From contig NZ_CP071527.1 of assembly GCF_023921225.1 (NCBI RefSeq), positions 2,570,501 to 2,634,500 on the forward strand: DNA of 64,000 nucleotides, in the 5' to 3' direction. The DNA is from Legionella lytica (GTDB taxonomy: Bacteria; Pseudomonadota; Gammaproteobacteria; Legionellales; Legionellaceae). Shown here piece after piece: positions 26,069 through 36,282 of the stretch. Numbering within the stretch: position 1 is the stretch's first letter; each line of letters begins with the position of its first letter. The translations under genes and the position numbers were made by a program. Under the pieces are notes generated by a model. That model saw only the letters and a list, made by a program, of their open reading frames with translations, ran no database searches and was not told the DNA's origin.

Positions 26069-28735
26069 ATGTCTCCCATGCCTAACTCTACCTTCGATGC
26101 CCGTTTTCTTCAAAGTAGCCACACTATAGCTCCAGTTAATCAACAACAGCTCTCCGCATTCTATAATGAAGCGGCACCGATTTATTTTGAGGCTACCGAC
26201 GATCCGGATACAAACGCACAATTACAGGCCTTTAAAGCAAGCCCTTCGTACGAACCATTTCAGCAACAATACCAGTATCTATTAACCTGTATTAGTGAAT
26301 GGTGCGTAGCTAATAATGTTCCACTAAAAGAGGTTTGGAGCGACGACAACGAGCCAAAAAGGCTTTCAGCATTTCAACTACTTGATACTCGTATGTTTGG
26401 CCCAGTGGATTTTTTCAGTACTCGAGCAACTATACTTTTTAGCGAAGGTAAGCAGTCTTTAGAAGAATTATACATTTTACTAAATGATGAACGAATTCCG
26501 TTTGATAGTAAAAAAAATGTGTTAATGAACTTCCAACAAGGGATGGTGGTCTGTGGCGATGGCTCTTTAACCAATATTGTTGATGCTAAAGATGATTTAA
26601 AGGCAGCAATAGGCCTTGATGCAACCATTGCAGCAGCTAAGAAAAAACTGATTCAGCAAGAAATATTGCATTTCATCCAGTTGAAACACTTCCACATAAG
26701 GCCAGGCAACGAAATACACCTTGTTAATGCATTCTATGATGTTGTAGCAGAAAGTTATGGGATGTCCAAAAGAAATGATAACGTTAAAATACCCGGCGCT
26801 GAAAAATATTCAGACCAGCTTGTAGCGCATCTAAATGCCCAACTAACTCCACAGATTGTCATTCGCCTTTTAACAGAACAAATACATCTAGATGTCCTGA
26901 CTATCCAAGCAAACCTATTTAAAGGACGAGAATCAGTAGATTGGTCAGCTAGTTTCATTAATGAAGCAGAAAAACTGATTAACTCATTTAATGATCGGTA
27001 TAGCCCTTTAATTACGATTGATATACACTCAATAATTCAAAGTGATGAAGACGCTTTGGTACTTGCACCCAAGCCAATTAATGAAACTGCGCTCCAAGTA
27101 ACCGTCATAAAACAATTCCACACATTATTTTGTAAGCAGAATATGCTATCCAATGTCATAACACTGGCGGATGGGCCTAGAAGCCTAAACTATATTGAGT
27201 CATTTATCTGGATTGAAGAAGGCTCAGAAATAACAAGTTGTACACCCCAACAGTTTTTTGCGTCATATCTTCAAGCTAAAACTCCCTTTAAACGCGAGCA
27301 GCCCTCATGGCGGCCCAACATAGCGCCCCAAGGACTCATGCTACTGAACCAGTTATGGACCTACTACCCCACTTATAAAAATGAATTGCTGCAATGTCTT
27401 TATGAGCCTAATGTCGATGTTGCTTATTTGTTGTCGGGATCTAATGTGGAGCTCATAGAGGCAATCTTGCACAATCAACTTCAACCCCAAAACAAATTTT
27501 CATTTGTTGTAGATATGAATGTAGTGCGCTTATTGAATAGAACAGAAAGATTTGACCTATTGAAACAACTAAGTCAATGCGGAATAATTGATACCTATAC
27601 ACTAGTACTAAATAAAGAATATGCACTGCTAGACTCCTTGCTGCAGCACGAGGTATTAAGCCCAGCTCATTTTGAGCGCCACTACCACATCACAAGTTCT
27701 CTAAAAATATACGAAACCATATATTTATTAGCCTCTAGGAACCAATTTGACTTGATTGGCAAGCTATCCGATAAAGGCTTAATTTCCCAAGAAATGCTTC
27801 GATACACTTCAAACAATATTACAACCTCCGTATTAACTACATTATATGTTCAGAAAAAAATGGACCTTATTAAACAACTTTTTCGCAATGGCTCATTAAC
27901 TACGTTACAACTTGCTACCGATAATAAATGGGAAATTCTTAGCTCATTATTAGCAGAAAATGCAATTAACTTGGAGCATTTGAGCTATAGAGCAGCGAGC
28001 GGTACTCATTTTCAACAAAACACTATTTTCATTTTAGTCATTAATAATCAAAAAGATTTGCTCTTGAGTCTCCTTAATCGGCAATTACTCATACCCGAGC
28101 AATTCGTTGCCAAAGCAGGGAGTGGTGTTTATAAAGGACGGACCGCTCTGGATTTACTTCTTCAAAAAGGTGAGTTTGATTTAATTAAATCACTGCTTGA
28201 GCAAAAAGTAATTAATATCCTAACGATTGCTGAACACAAAGAGTTTTCCGCATTAGATAAGTTAATCGATCTCCAAGTGCTAAGCCGCGACGATTTAAGT
28301 GAAGAAGTTAGAACAGCAAAAACCACTAAATCTACTCTCAAATTTATTGTTCGCCATCAAAGATATGATTTATTGCAAAAATTGGCTGATCAAGGTGTGT
28401 TGATAGAGGCTCATCTTTCTCTACAATTAGCACCAGGTAAGAATCTTGCACAACTGTTGCATGAAAATCAACAACAGGGTTTACTACAGCAATTAAACAG
28501 TGCAGCAGAAATACGCGAAGCTCCTACACAAATGGACGTGGATGAGAGAGGATATATTGAAAATCCTCCAAATAGGCCTAAGAGAACCAGAAACAAAGAA
28601 GAATTTGAGCTAGAGCTAGCACAAGATGCACCTGCAGTTAAAAGACCCCTTACCTTCTTTGCTGAGGTTCCTGAGCCTAATAAGGATGCTGCTCCATCTA
28701 ATGATAGGGCAGCCGGCACTTATAAAAAGCGTTAA
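26069..28735 (+). CDS. large protein of unknown function with degenerate ankyrin-like repeats; putative effector
   Basis: An 888-residue protein without signal peptide or membrane segment. Residues about 1-440 form an unrecognised domain that includes NFQQGMVVCGDGSLTNIVDA. Residues about 470-820 are helix pairs that repeat roughly every 32-55 residues with a consensus like '..FDLLKQLxxxGllsxx' (FDLLKQLSQCGIIDTY, FDLIGKLSDKGLISQE, MDLIKQLFRNGSLTTL, FDLIKSLLEQKVINIL, YDLLQKLADQGVLIEA), close to worn ankyrin repeats. The C-terminus is charged, with RPKRTRNKEEFELELAQ and a basic last tail. It stands alone between proC and damX. Effector status is inferred. Confidence 0.65.
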   Translation: MSPMPNSTFDARFLQSSHTIAPVNQQQLSAFYNEAAPIYFEATDDPDTNAQLQAFKASPSYEPFQQQYQYLLTCISEWCVANNVPLKEVWSDDNEPKRLSAFQLLDTRMFGPVDFFSTRATILFSEGKQSLEELYILLNDERIPFDSKKNVLMNFQQGMVVCGDGSLTNIVDAKDDLKAAIGLDATIAAAKKKLIQQEILHFIQLKHFHIRPGNEIHLVNAFYDVVAESYGMSKRNDNVKIPGAEKYSDQLVAHLNAQLTPQIVIRLLTEQIHLDVLTIQANLFKGRESVDWSASFINEAEKLINSFNDRYSPLITIDIHSIIQSDEDALVLAPKPINETALQVTVIKQFHTLFCKQNMLSNVITLADGPRSLNYIESFIWIEEGSEITSCTPQQFFASYLQAKTPFKREQPSWRPNIAPQGLMLLNQLWTYYPTYKNELLQCLYEPNVDVAYLLSGSNVELIEAILHNQLQPQNKFSFVVDMNVVRLLNRTERFDLLKQLSQCGIIDTYTLVLNKEYALLDSLLQHEVLSPAHFERHYHITSSLKIYETIYLLASRNQFDLIGKLSDKGLISQEMLRYTSNNITTSVLTTLYVQKKMDLIKQLFRNGSLTTLQLATDNKWEILSSLLAENAINLEHLSYRAASGTHFQQNTIFILVINNQKDLLLSLLNRQLLIPEQFVAKAGSGVYKGRTALDLLLQKGEFDLIKSLLEQKVINILTIAEHKEFSALDKLIDLQVLSRDDLSEEVRTAKTTKSTLKFIVRHQRYDLLQKLADQGVLIEAHLSLQLAPGKNLAQLLHENQQQGLLQQLNSAAEIREAPTQMDVDERGYIENPPNRPKRTRNKEEFELELAQDAPAVKRPLTFFAEVPEPNKDAAPSNDRAAGTYKKR

Positions 28736-28750
28736 GTGACGATTGATTTA

Positions 28751-28777
28751 TTGTTGGGCTGCCGTAGTGCCCAACAA
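28751..28777. terminator. hairpin after the 888-residue gene
   Basis: TTGTTGGGC and GCCCAACAA form a perfect 9-bp stem with a 9-base loop, between the convergent effector-like gene and damX. The TTGGGC text is shared with the dispersed palindromes. Confidence 0.5.
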
Positions 28778-28838
28778 GCGTAACTTGAAATAATCTCCAT
28801 GCTGGGCTCTGTGGCAACCCCAGCTCCTAAGGCTAACA

Positions 28839-30149
28839 CTAACCCAAGGTAGCAAGAGGTCGTACCCAAGGGTTAAGGCGCTTCAATGACGGTGGCAATT
28901 TTTTAATAGACTCCTGAGCATCAGTCATATTGCTGTATTCCCCAATCGTTAATACATACCAAATAACATTATGTTCTGTGTAATGGTTTAACTTTGCTGT
29001 GGAGTAGAGTAACTTATTGCTTTTGATATAGCGTTTCATATCAATTTTATCAGTGCTAGCAACCAATTGAATTGTATATAATTTTTCTTGCAAAGCCTGA
29101 GTAAGCGCGGCTTTGTTCTGCTCAATCGAGGCATGTCTTTGTGCCTGCTCAACAAGAGCAATAGTAGCTCCGTTAGCTTCTTTGCTAATCACATCTAAAT
29201 TTTGTTTTACCGCTAAAGTATGCTCAACCAATTCTCGTGTAGCTTCCTCTTGCCATGAAGGAATTTGGCTAACTAATGTTGCTTGTTGGACCGGTTTAGC
29301 CGCTGCAGCAATTACCCTATTTGTAGAAGGCTCTTGATTAAACGCTTTGGCAATAAATAAACAGCAAAGTGTAGAAAGCACTGCACTCCCTACGGGAATA
29401 CCGAATTTTTTCACTTTATCAAGTGTTGTAAGTTCTTTCTTATTAGCAAAGTTAAAAATGAATGATTCTAAACTCGAATTGATCTTAGCAACATTTCCCT
29501 TAGTTAGCTGATAAATTTTTTTAAACTGGGCTTCGGACAGTGGTTTGTTAATCAAACGCGAAGCGGTTGCCCGTTCAAGTACATAAGTTCTTGTCTCAGC
29601 TTCAGTTAATGCGTTCAACTCAATGGTATGCACTAAACCATTAAAGAATGATGCGGAGAACCCATTTAACGCAGCGACAATCGAATAATCGGACAATAAA
29701 CATAGATGAAAGAAATTAAAACCTTCCTGGTTTTTAATTGCTAACATGACCTCTTTAATAAAGACTTCTGGTAAATGCTGAGCATCATCAATCAGCAAGA
29801 GAACATGTGCTCTACGCTCATTAATTTGTGCAACCAAGGAGGACATATCCGTATGTTCATCCTGCTTCAAATGAAATTGCTCAGCAATACTGCTGATAAT
29901 ATCTTCACGATTACAGGGGGCTTTTATGGTGATTAAGAGTGGATTTATTTGCGGATCTAAATGCTCTTGCAGTAAGGAAGCAAATGAAGTTTTCCCCCCA
30001 GCTTTTTCAGACAATACGGTAATCAACGTATTGTTAAAAAGAATCAAATGATTAATGAACTCAATCTTTGACAACCAAGAGTCTGGTTTTAACAATATTC
30101 TAGGTTGTATCACAGCTGCTAATTCAGACTGAAACAATCCATCCCTCAT
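28839..30149 (-). CDS. damX: DamX-like protein: AAA ATPase, membrane segment and SPOR domain
   Basis: A 436-residue protein. The N-terminal ATPase-like domain is related to GspA/ExeA: SEKAGGKTSFASLL as a variant P-loop at about 47-60 and HVLLLIDDAQHLPE as Walker B at about 113. A single membrane segment lies near residue 250 (VGSAVLSTLCCLFIAKAF). A C-terminal SPOR domain (YTIQLVASTDKIDMKRYIKS ... WYVLTIGEYSNMTDAQESIKKLP) binds denuded septal peptidoglycan. It lies 2 bases after aroB in the conserved aroK-aroB-damX order, so a role at the division septum is likely. The P-loop lacks the usual GxxxxGK spacing, so ATP binding is uncertain. Confidence 0.85.
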   Translation of the reverse strand: MRDGLFQSELAAVIQPRILLKPDSWLSKIEFINHLILFNNTLITVLSEKAGGKTSFASLLQEHLDPQINPLLITIKAPCNREDIISSIAEQFHLKQDEHTDMSSLVAQINERRAHVLLLIDDAQHLPEVFIKEVMLAIKNQEGFNFFHLCLLSDYSIVAALNGFSASFFNGLVHTIELNALTEAETRTYVLERATASRLINKPLSEAQFKKIYQLTKGNVAKINSSLESFIFNFANKKELTTLDKVKKFGIPVGSAVLSTLCCLFIAKAFNQEPSTNRVIAAAAKPVQQATLVSQIPSWQEEATRELVEHTLAVKQNLDVISKEANGATIALVEQAQRHASIEQNKAALTQALQEKLYTIQLVASTDKIDMKRYIKSNKLLYSTAKLNHYTEHNVIWYVLTIGEYSNMTDAQESIKKLPPSLKRLNPWVRPLATLG

Positions 30150-30151
30150 TT

Positions 30152-31255
30152 TTACTCTCCTTCAACTGCAACACTCAGCGTATCATATAAACTATCTTCT
30201 GTTACCTGCTCTTCCAGATAACAATCTCCTGGATTTCTAATCAGCACAAAACGTAAACAATTATTTTTAATTTTTTTATCTAAACTCATCAGCTCTCTTA
30301 ATTTTTGCAAATCAATAGCTGCTGGAATTTTATGAGGTAGTCCCGCATCACGTAACATTTGTTCAACGAAATTAACGAGCGGCTCCTTAATCAAACCGAT
30401 TTTATGAGACAACACCGCGGCGCAGTATAAACCTATAGCAACTGCCTCACCATGTAACCACTGCTGATACTGAGTATAAGCCTCTAAAGCATGAGCAAAG
30501 GTATGGCCAAGGTTTAATAAAGCACGCTGCCCTCTTTCTTTTTCATCCGTCTCCACAAAACGGGCTTTAATCTGGCAACATGCAGCAATAAGCTGCGGTA
30601 ACTCTGGGCTCTTAGCAGTTAAACCTTGCTTTAATGCCTGGCTTAATTGCGCTAAAAAATCCCCGCCAGCAAGCAAACCATATTTAATTATCTCCGCAAC
30701 ACCTGCGCGAAACTCCCGTTCGGGTAAAGTATCTAAAGTAGCTGTATCAATCAACACAGCCTGCGGCTGATAAAAACTGCCAATTAAGTTTTTACCTTGA
30801 GGATGATTAATTGCAGTTTTTCCCCCCACCGAAGCATCAACCTGAGCCAATAAAGTAGTTGGTATTTGGATAAAACCAACCCCTCGTTGATAGGTTGCAG
30901 CAGCAAAACCAGCCATATCACCAACTACCCCTCCACCTAAGGCGATAATGGTGGTATCTCGATGATGTTTATTTTGAATTAATGCATCATAAATGGCAAA
31001 CAAACTGTGTTGATTTTTATGCTGTTCTCCATCTTCTAAAATAACTACATCGCATTGAATCCCGCTCAATGCTGATTGTATGTAATTTAAATAAAGTGGA
31101 GCAACAGTGTAGTTCGTGACAATAAGTGCTTGAGGAGACTTCACGAAGGTTCGCAACCAATCAGTGCAGTCCAAACCATCGCGACAGATACTAATAGAAT
31201 AACAATGCCCGGTTAATGAGACATCAACCTGCTCATAAACCTTAAAGTTCGCCAT
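30152..31255 (-). CDS. aroB: 3-dehydroquinate synthase
   Basis: Converts DAHP to 3-dehydroquinate in the shikimate pathway, NAD- and metal-dependent. The 367-residue protein shows [41 protein letters not shown], the [20 protein letters not shown] signature (about residues 131-150), [14 protein letters not shown] and the metal His in [15 protein letters not shown] and [10 protein letters not shown]. Its start overlaps the aroK end by 14 bases, which suggests coupled translation. Confidence 0.97.
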   Translation of the reverse strand: MANFKVYEQVDVSLTGHCYSISICRDGLDCTDWLRTFVKSPQALIVTNYTVAPLYLNYIQSALSGIQCDVVILEDGEQHKNQHSLFAIYDALIQNKHHRDTTIIALGGGVVGDMAGFAAATYQRGVGFIQIPTTLLAQVDASVGGKTAINHPQGKNLIGSFYQPQAVLIDTATLDTLPEREFRAGVAEIIKYGLLAGGDFLAQLSQALKQGLTAKSPELPQLIAACCQIKARFVETDEKERGQRALLNLGHTFAHALEAYTQYQQWLHGEAVAIGLYCAAVLSHKIGLIKEPLVNFVEQMLRDAGLPHKIPAAIDLQKLRELMSLDKKIKNNCLRFVLIRNPGDCYLEEQVTEDSLYDTLSVAVEGE

Positions 31256-31769
31256 AAATATATTTTATTATATTATTTGCTACCGCTTTAACTGTTAATT
31301 TATCTGTTTCAAAACTTACATCGGCTAACTCATCGTAGAATGGCTCGCGCTCATCTCTTAATGATTCTAATCGTCCCTCAAGATCATTCGTTTGCAACAA
31401 GGGGCGTTTCGTATCACGCTTGGTTCGCTCAAATTGTTGCTGTAATGATGTTTTGAGGTAAATAACAGTCCCTCGTCCAGCAAGTGCGTTTCTATTTTCA
31501 GGCGTAATTACAACCCCACCACCAGTGGCTAAAACAATATTGGTCTTTTGCGTTAACTCATCAATAACTTTTTGTTCACGGCGTCTAAATCCTTCTTCGC
31601 CTTCAATATCAAAGATCCAAGATATATCTGCGCCAGCGCGCTCTTCAATGACCTCGTCTGAATCAAAAAATTCTAATTTGAGCTCCTTTGCCAAAGCACG
31701 ACCAATTGTGCTCTTTCCAGCACCCATAGGCCCAATCAGAAAAATATTTCGTACTTTAACTATGCTCAT
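31242..31769 (-). CDS. aroK: shikimate kinase
   Basis: Phosphorylates shikimate. The 175-residue protein has the P-loop [17 protein letters not shown] (residues about 12-28), the shikimate-binding [34 protein letters not shown] and the lid RPLLQ. It heads aroK-aroB-damX on the minus strand. pilQ lies upstream across a 290-base gap; in many gamma-proteobacteria pilMNOPQ runs straight into aroK as here. Confidence 0.97.
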   Translation of the reverse strand: MSIVKVRNIFLIGPMGAGKSTIGRALAKELKLEFFDSDEVIEERAGADISWIFDIEGEEGFRRREQKVIDELTQKTNIVLATGGGVVITPENRNALAGRGTVIYLKTSLQQQFERTKRDTKRPLLQTNDLEGRLESLRDEREPFYDELADVSFETDKLTVKAVANNIIKYIYGEL

Positions 31770-32062
31770 TTTTTATTACATACCTCTTCTACTGTGATGT
31801 CATAAATTAAACATGTTATTATAACAATAAATCCCACTATCCGCAGTCATTAACTGGGCTATTTGTAGGAGAATTATCAACTATTCCTAAAACTACGTTG
31901 AATATTCTACACAAATACAGGACAAAAACCCATAAAATTATTTAATATGAGTTGGATATAACAAATAATACTATTTTTTATATCGATTTTGCGCCAAAAT
32001 TGACAAACTAGACACCCCTCTCGCCCTCCTCTGAAGGCTAAATGACTGTCCTTATCCAAATC

Positions 32063-33460
32063 TTACTTTTCTCGGCGAGTGTTCACCAAGGAATTTATTA
32101 TTTTCGGCGTAATGAAAATAAGCAACTCATCATTCTTCAATGAAACTTGCGTATTTCGAAATAAATTCCCAACAACAGGCAGCTGCCCTAAAAAAGGTAT
32201 TCTTGTGATTGTCTTACTCTTGTCCTGCTGATAAATACCACCAAGGACAATAGTCTGACCATTACTTACTAGCACATTTGTCTTAATTTCCTTTGTAAGT
32301 ATAGCAGGAACCCCGTTAAATAGTTGCGTTGATGCAGTATCTTGATTAATTTTTAATTCCATCAAAATTTTACTATCCGGAGTAATTTGTGGGGTTACTT
32401 TTAAGCTCAAGACCGCTTTTTTAAAAGATACTGACGTTGCCCCACTAGCCATCGCCTCCTGATAAGGAATTTCTTGCCCTGAATTAATTAAAGCGGGTTG
32501 CTGATTCGTCGCGATCAATCTTGGGCTAGATATTAATTCAGCGCGCCCCTCGCTTTCCAAAGCAGAAAGCTCCAAATCAAGTAAGATGTTGTCACTCAGT
32601 TTTGCAAGCGCGATTCCGACAGAAGCAGGATTCATTCCCGCAATGGGAACAGCAACCAAATCTAAATTTAATCGTTGCGAATAAGGATTTACATCCGCAG
32701 GTTGAATGCCCTGCCCCATTTGATTCACACCGGCCAAAGTTCCACTCAACCTGCCTGGTTTGGAAACGCCCCAGCGAATCCCTAGATCACGAGAAAAATC
32801 CTTAGATACTTCAACAATACGTGCCTCAATTAAAACTTGTTTGACTGGCACATCCAACCGGTTCACTAGCTGACGAACTGCTGCAATTTTAGCAGCGCGA
32901 TCTTGAATCCAAATAGAGTTAGTACGCACATCAGCGCTAATCTTTCCCTCTTCAGAAAGCACAGAGTTGTGGCTATCGTTGACTAACGCCACAATATCAG
33001 TCGCTTTAGCATAATTAATTTGGAGTAACTCAGAGCGGACTTGCTCACTATGTTGTCGCTTTTTACTGTGTAGTGATCTAGGCTTAGCTTTCGATGCCTT
33101 GGTATCAATCAAGATGACATTATTTTCTGCATGCATCTCCAAACCATGAGTTGTTAAAATAATATTCAAGGCTTGCTCCCAAGGAATATCATTTAAGCTC
33201 AAAGTAATATTCCCATGGACTCGCTTACTTACCACAATATTCAAATGAGTGAACTCAGCAATTACTTGTAATACGGCACGAACACTGATGTTTTGAAAAT
33301 TAAGCGAAATATGTTTGCCAGCAACACGACTTTTTTTATCTTCCTGTTGTAGAAGTACCGGTCGGCCAATTAGGTTTAGGGGATGCATACTATGCTGCGC
33401 AGATACCGCCGTAAAACTAGCAACTATTAAACTGATGAACACGACAATCTTTTGCACCAT
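32063..33460 (-). CDS. pilQ: type IV pilus secretin PilQ, short form
   Basis: Outer-membrane secretin through which the type IV pilus passes; also needed for DNA uptake. The 465-residue protein has a signal peptide (ending AVSAQ), an N0/STN domain (ISLNFQNISVRAVLQVIAEF, about 48-115), an N1 domain around 140-200 and a C-terminal secretin domain. That domain includes VEARIVEVSKDFSRDLGIRWG-like text, LISSPRLIATNQQPALINSG and VLGGIYQQ...PVVGNLFR. It lacks the AMIN domains of the roughly 700-residue Pseudomonas and Neisseria proteins. It overlaps pilP by one base. Confidence 0.93.
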   Translation of the reverse strand: MVQKIVVFISLIVASFTAVSAQHSMHPLNLIGRPVLLQQEDKKSRVAGKHISLNFQNISVRAVLQVIAEFTHLNIVVSKRVHGNITLSLNDIPWEQALNIILTTHGLEMHAENNVILIDTKASKAKPRSLHSKKRQHSEQVRSELLQINYAKATDIVALVNDSHNSVLSEEGKISADVRTNSIWIQDRAAKIAAVRQLVNRLDVPVKQVLIEARIVEVSKDFSRDLGIRWGVSKPGRLSGTLAGVNQMGQGIQPADVNPYSQRLNLDLVAVPIAGMNPASVGIALAKLSDNILLDLELSALESEGRAELISSPRLIATNQQPALINSGQEIPYQEAMASGATSVSFKKAVLSLKVTPQITPDSKILMELKINQDTASTQLFNGVPAILTKEIKTNVLVSNGQTIVLGGIYQQDKSKTITRIPFLGQLPVVGNLFRNTQVSLKNDELLIFITPKIINSLVNTRREK

Positions 33461-33957
33461 TACTCCTGTTTTTCTGTATACAATTTCAGAATAATTCTAT
33501 GCTTTTCCCTAGCACCAGAACTGCTCTTGATGGTTTCCTCTAAGCGGATTGCATCCATGTTAATTGCTACAACACGCCCCCCACCTTTTCCCAGATAATC
33601 CCCAACATGCACTTGAGTAATCAATGCTTCAGGCCCTGCAATTAATCCTAAACGTCGCCTTCCTTGCATTAAAACTCCAACCAATTTTAATGACTGTAAG
33701 GGATAAGCCTCTAAGCACTTTTTTCCAGGCGGTAAACCTGGCTTTTGCAAACCAGTGGGGTTAAATGGATTCCGTTGCTTCATCGCATTGGGAGTTTTTA
33801 AAGGGGCTATCTGATTTAATAGAGGATTGGCAGGTACAGGCTTTTGTTTTCGGTGCGTCACCTGTTGTATATACTGCGCTAAATCATGATTATCATTGGA
33901 GCATGCCCCCAATAATAAGGAAAATATACAAACTAAAATTTGTGATTTATGATTCAT
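33460..33957 (-). CDS. pilP: type IV pilus lipoprotein PilP
   Basis: Inner-membrane lipoprotein that links the PilMNO platform to PilQ. The 165-residue protein has a lipoprotein signal ending LLLGACSNDN, a Pro-rich flexible part (PLKTPNAMKQRNPFNPTGL) and a beta domain with LQSLKLVGVLMQGRRRLGLI, VHVGDYLGKGGGRVVAI and IRLEE. It directly abuts pilO and pilQ in the operon. Confidence 0.92.
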   Translation of the reverse strand: MNHKSQILVCIFSLLLGACSNDNHDLAQYIQQVTHRKQKPVPANPLLNQIAPLKTPNAMKQRNPFNPTGLQKPGLPPGKKCLEAYPLQSLKLVGVLMQGRRRLGLIAGPEALITQVHVGDYLGKGGGRVVAINMDAIRLEETIKSSSGAREKHRIILKLYTEKQE

Positions 33958-34557
33958 TTATTGAGTACGGTAGCGGTATACTTTAGCTGTGACATTCATC
34001 ACGAGCACATCTTCACAGGCTGGTTGATTACAACGTGACAGCCCCCCTTTAATGCGAAAATCATGAAAAGTAACAATACGCTCCATAGTTACTATTCGCC
34101 TTAGAAATGAAGCTAATTGAAAATAATCTCCCTCAATAGAAATTTTTATTGGCAAGATGGTATAAAACCCATGTACCTCTTCAGGTTGAGGTGCAAATAA
34201 GAGAAACTTAAGACCAGAAACCATTCCCGTTTTCGAAATCTCTTCTAATAAGCCATAAAGTTCATTTTCTGTGGGCAAGTACTTAAGTAAGGACGTAAAC
34301 TGTTCTTTCAACTTAAACAGCTGATGACGATAAGCATCTAAATTAATCATCTGTCGTTGCTTAATTTCAAAATCTGCCTTCAAAGCAATTTCTTGAGCTT
34401 GTAACTCCTTGTAACTAATAAAATTACTATGAATTACCAAGCAATATCCCATAATAACAATTAAACTACTCAAGCCAATTAACAGTCCTGTTTTTACTGC
34501 TGCTGGCCACTGCCCTATGGTTTCTAAAGTGAGCTCGTGAAAAGGGATACGGCTCAT
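33958..34557 (-). CDS. pilO: type IV pilus assembly protein PilO
   Basis: Bitopic inner-membrane protein that pairs with PilN. The 199-residue protein has one membrane segment (GLLIGLSSLIVIMGYCLVIH, about 26-45), a short coiled coil (LQAQEIALKADFEIKQRQM) and the periplasmic ferredoxin-like part with LPTENELYGLLEEISKTG and LPIKISIEGDYFQLASFLRR. It overlaps pilN by 4 bases. Confidence 0.93.
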   Translation of the reverse strand: MSRIPFHELTLETIGQWPAAVKTGLLIGLSSLIVIMGYCLVIHSNFISYKELQAQEIALKADFEIKQRQMINLDAYRHQLFKLKEQFTSLLKYLPTENELYGLLEEISKTGMVSGLKFLLFAPQPEEVHGFYTILPIKISIEGDYFQLASFLRRIVTMERIVTFHDFRIKGGLSRCNQPACEDVLVMNVTAKVYRYRTQ

Positions 34558-35120
34558 GATTGTGTTCCAATTGAATGTTTAGACCCAAGCATAAATGTTA
34601 ATTTAAAGCGACTACGTACTGACTGTTGCTTATCTTGTACTTGTTTAACAACGTGTAATATAGGGTGCTGAATCCATTCGTTGTGCTCCATATTTTGCAA
34701 AGCCCAAGAAACATCGATATTAGACTTAGCATAGCCAAATAAAGAAATCACATTATCCTTTTCTTCCACTTTACGCAGATAAATACCTGTCGGAACAACC
34801 CAAGTTAACTCATCAAATAAATGAACAATCAATTCCCGTCTTGAGAGTAATTGGTGTACCGTAGAAATTTGCGACAAGAACCTAACGCGAGTCTTTTCCA
34901 AAATTTTTAGTTCATTTATCTTACGCTCACAAACAGTCAGTTCCTGTCGCAGCATTTGGTTTCTGATACGCTGATTATTCGCTAAATTCAATACATAATA
35001 ATTAATCGAGAGTATCGTTAATAAAGAGAGAGTGCCGCCAAAACTTAGTCGCCTGATGAAGGCTCTTCTTTCTTGCTGGCGTTTCTGATCACGCCAAGGT
35101 AATAAGTTAATTTGGACCAT
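34554..35120 (-). CDS. pilN: type IV pilus assembly protein PilN
   Basis: Inner-membrane partner of PilM and PilO. The 188-residue protein starts MVQINLLPWRDQKRQQERR, which contains the INLLPWR motif that docks into PilM. A membrane segment at about 30-47 (GGTLSLLTILSINYYVL) and a coiled-coil/ferredoxin-like periplasmic domain follow. The start overlaps the pilM end by 14 bases, indicating translational coupling. Confidence 0.94.
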   Translation of the reverse strand: MVQINLLPWRDQKRQQERRAFIRRLSFGGTLSLLTILSINYYVLNLANNQRIRNQMLRQELTVCERKINELKILEKTRVRFLSQISTVHQLLSRRELIVHLFDELTWVVPTGIYLRKVEEKDNVISLFGYAKSNIDVSWALQNMEHNEWIQHPILHVVKQVQDKQQSVRSRFKLTFMLGSKHSIGTQS

Positions 35121-36117
35121 GATATTGAGCTATATTCCTTAAGGCTAATCCGCAAGCAACCATCAACTCTGGAGCGTCATGATATAGTGCACTCCGATTA
35201 ACCCCCTCTCTAAAAATCATATGAGTAAATGGATTCGCAATAATTGCCGTGATTCCAATGTGCTCCTGAACCCTCCTTATTAACCCAGGGAGCCGTGCGA
35301 AACCTCCAGCCAATACGCTATGCGTCACTTTTGAGTCGTGATTTACCGAATCATAAAAGTGCAACGTATGTTTTATTTGCACAGCAAGATATTCTTCAAG
35401 AGCTTCTAGATCAGTAGGTACTTGCGTCCTAGCCAATGGTGTTTCTCTGGAGTAAACCAACTCCATTTTCTGTACTACTGACAAGTGGATGCACTGAGCA
35501 TTAAGCTGAATAACCGCAATTATTTTATCGAGCATGTCGTCAGGTAAATCACGGCTCAATTGCTGTGTTGCACGAGCAACAGCATAAGAAGCAACATCGA
35601 CACTATGCACTTGCAAGCCAGCCGTGTTCACCAAAGCAACCAGATTCATTACCTGTTCGGCACGTGAGGCAACAATGAGCACATCAACTAGAGAAGCATT
35701 CTTTCTTGAAGGCCCGATAATTGCAAAATCAAGATAGATTTCATTTATAGGGTAAGGAATGTATTTATCTGCCTCGAGATAAATGAACTCCTCAATTTCG
35801 GCATCATTTAAATAGGCCTCGATCTGGATTGTTTTGCTAATAATCACCGCATCAGGAAGCGCCAAAGCGACCAGCTTGCAATTAGGTTGCACCTGATGAA
35901 CCAACTTTTTAATTGTATTGGGAACTGCATCAATGGTACCCAAAGCATTAGGCAATAAGAGTTCGCGCCCATAACATTCGACACAAAGAACTCCATCATC
36001 TTCAGACAGCGCCAACATAGTTATCGCTGTTGAGGTTATATCCAGTCCTATAATTGAATTTCGCTTAGGTTGAACCATGTCATGCAGGCCTCGTATTCCA
36101 TTGAGTAACCTATGCAT
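35107..36117 (-). CDS. pilM: type IV pilus actin-like protein PilM
   Basis: Cytoplasmic actin-fold ATPase that binds the PilN N-terminus. It has about 336 residues with SIIGLDITSTAITMLAL (phosphate loop 1), DAVIISKTI, LEADKYIPYPINEIYLDFAI, VDVASYAVAR and SVLAGGFARLPGLIRRVQEH. ATG 36117 has TGGAG 8 bases upstream; an inner ATG at 36078 (MVQPKRNS) is an alternative and closer to the family start. First gene of pilMNOPQ. mrcA lies divergently beyond an inserted coiled-coil gene. Confidence 0.93.
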   Translation of the reverse strand: MHRLLNGIRGLHDMVQPKRNSIIGLDITSTAITMLALSEDDGVLCVECYGRELLLPNALGTIDAVPNTIKKLVHQVQPNCKLVALALPDAVIISKTIQIEAYLNDAEIEEFIYLEADKYIPYPINEIYLDFAIIGPSRKNASLVDVLIVASRAEQVMNLVALVNTAGLQVHSVDVASYAVARATQQLSRDLPDDMLDKIIAVIQLNAQCIHLSVVQKMELVYSRETPLARTQVPTDLEALEEYLAVQIKHTLHFYDSVNHDSKVTHSVLAGGFARLPGLIRRVQEHIGITAIIANPFTHMIFREGVNRSALYHDAPELMVACGLALRNIAQYHGPN

Positions 36118-36282
36118 CACAAAAACTCCATAAATCTAGCAGCGAATAGTAACGTAACTTTATAACAAATTGAATATTTTTTTTTTACGTAGTAAACGTC
36201 TTGAACTCCAAGAAAACATTTAATATAGTAAGAAATCAATCTGTCATGGAATTTCACATTTGTTTTATGGAGGAAGAGTTAT

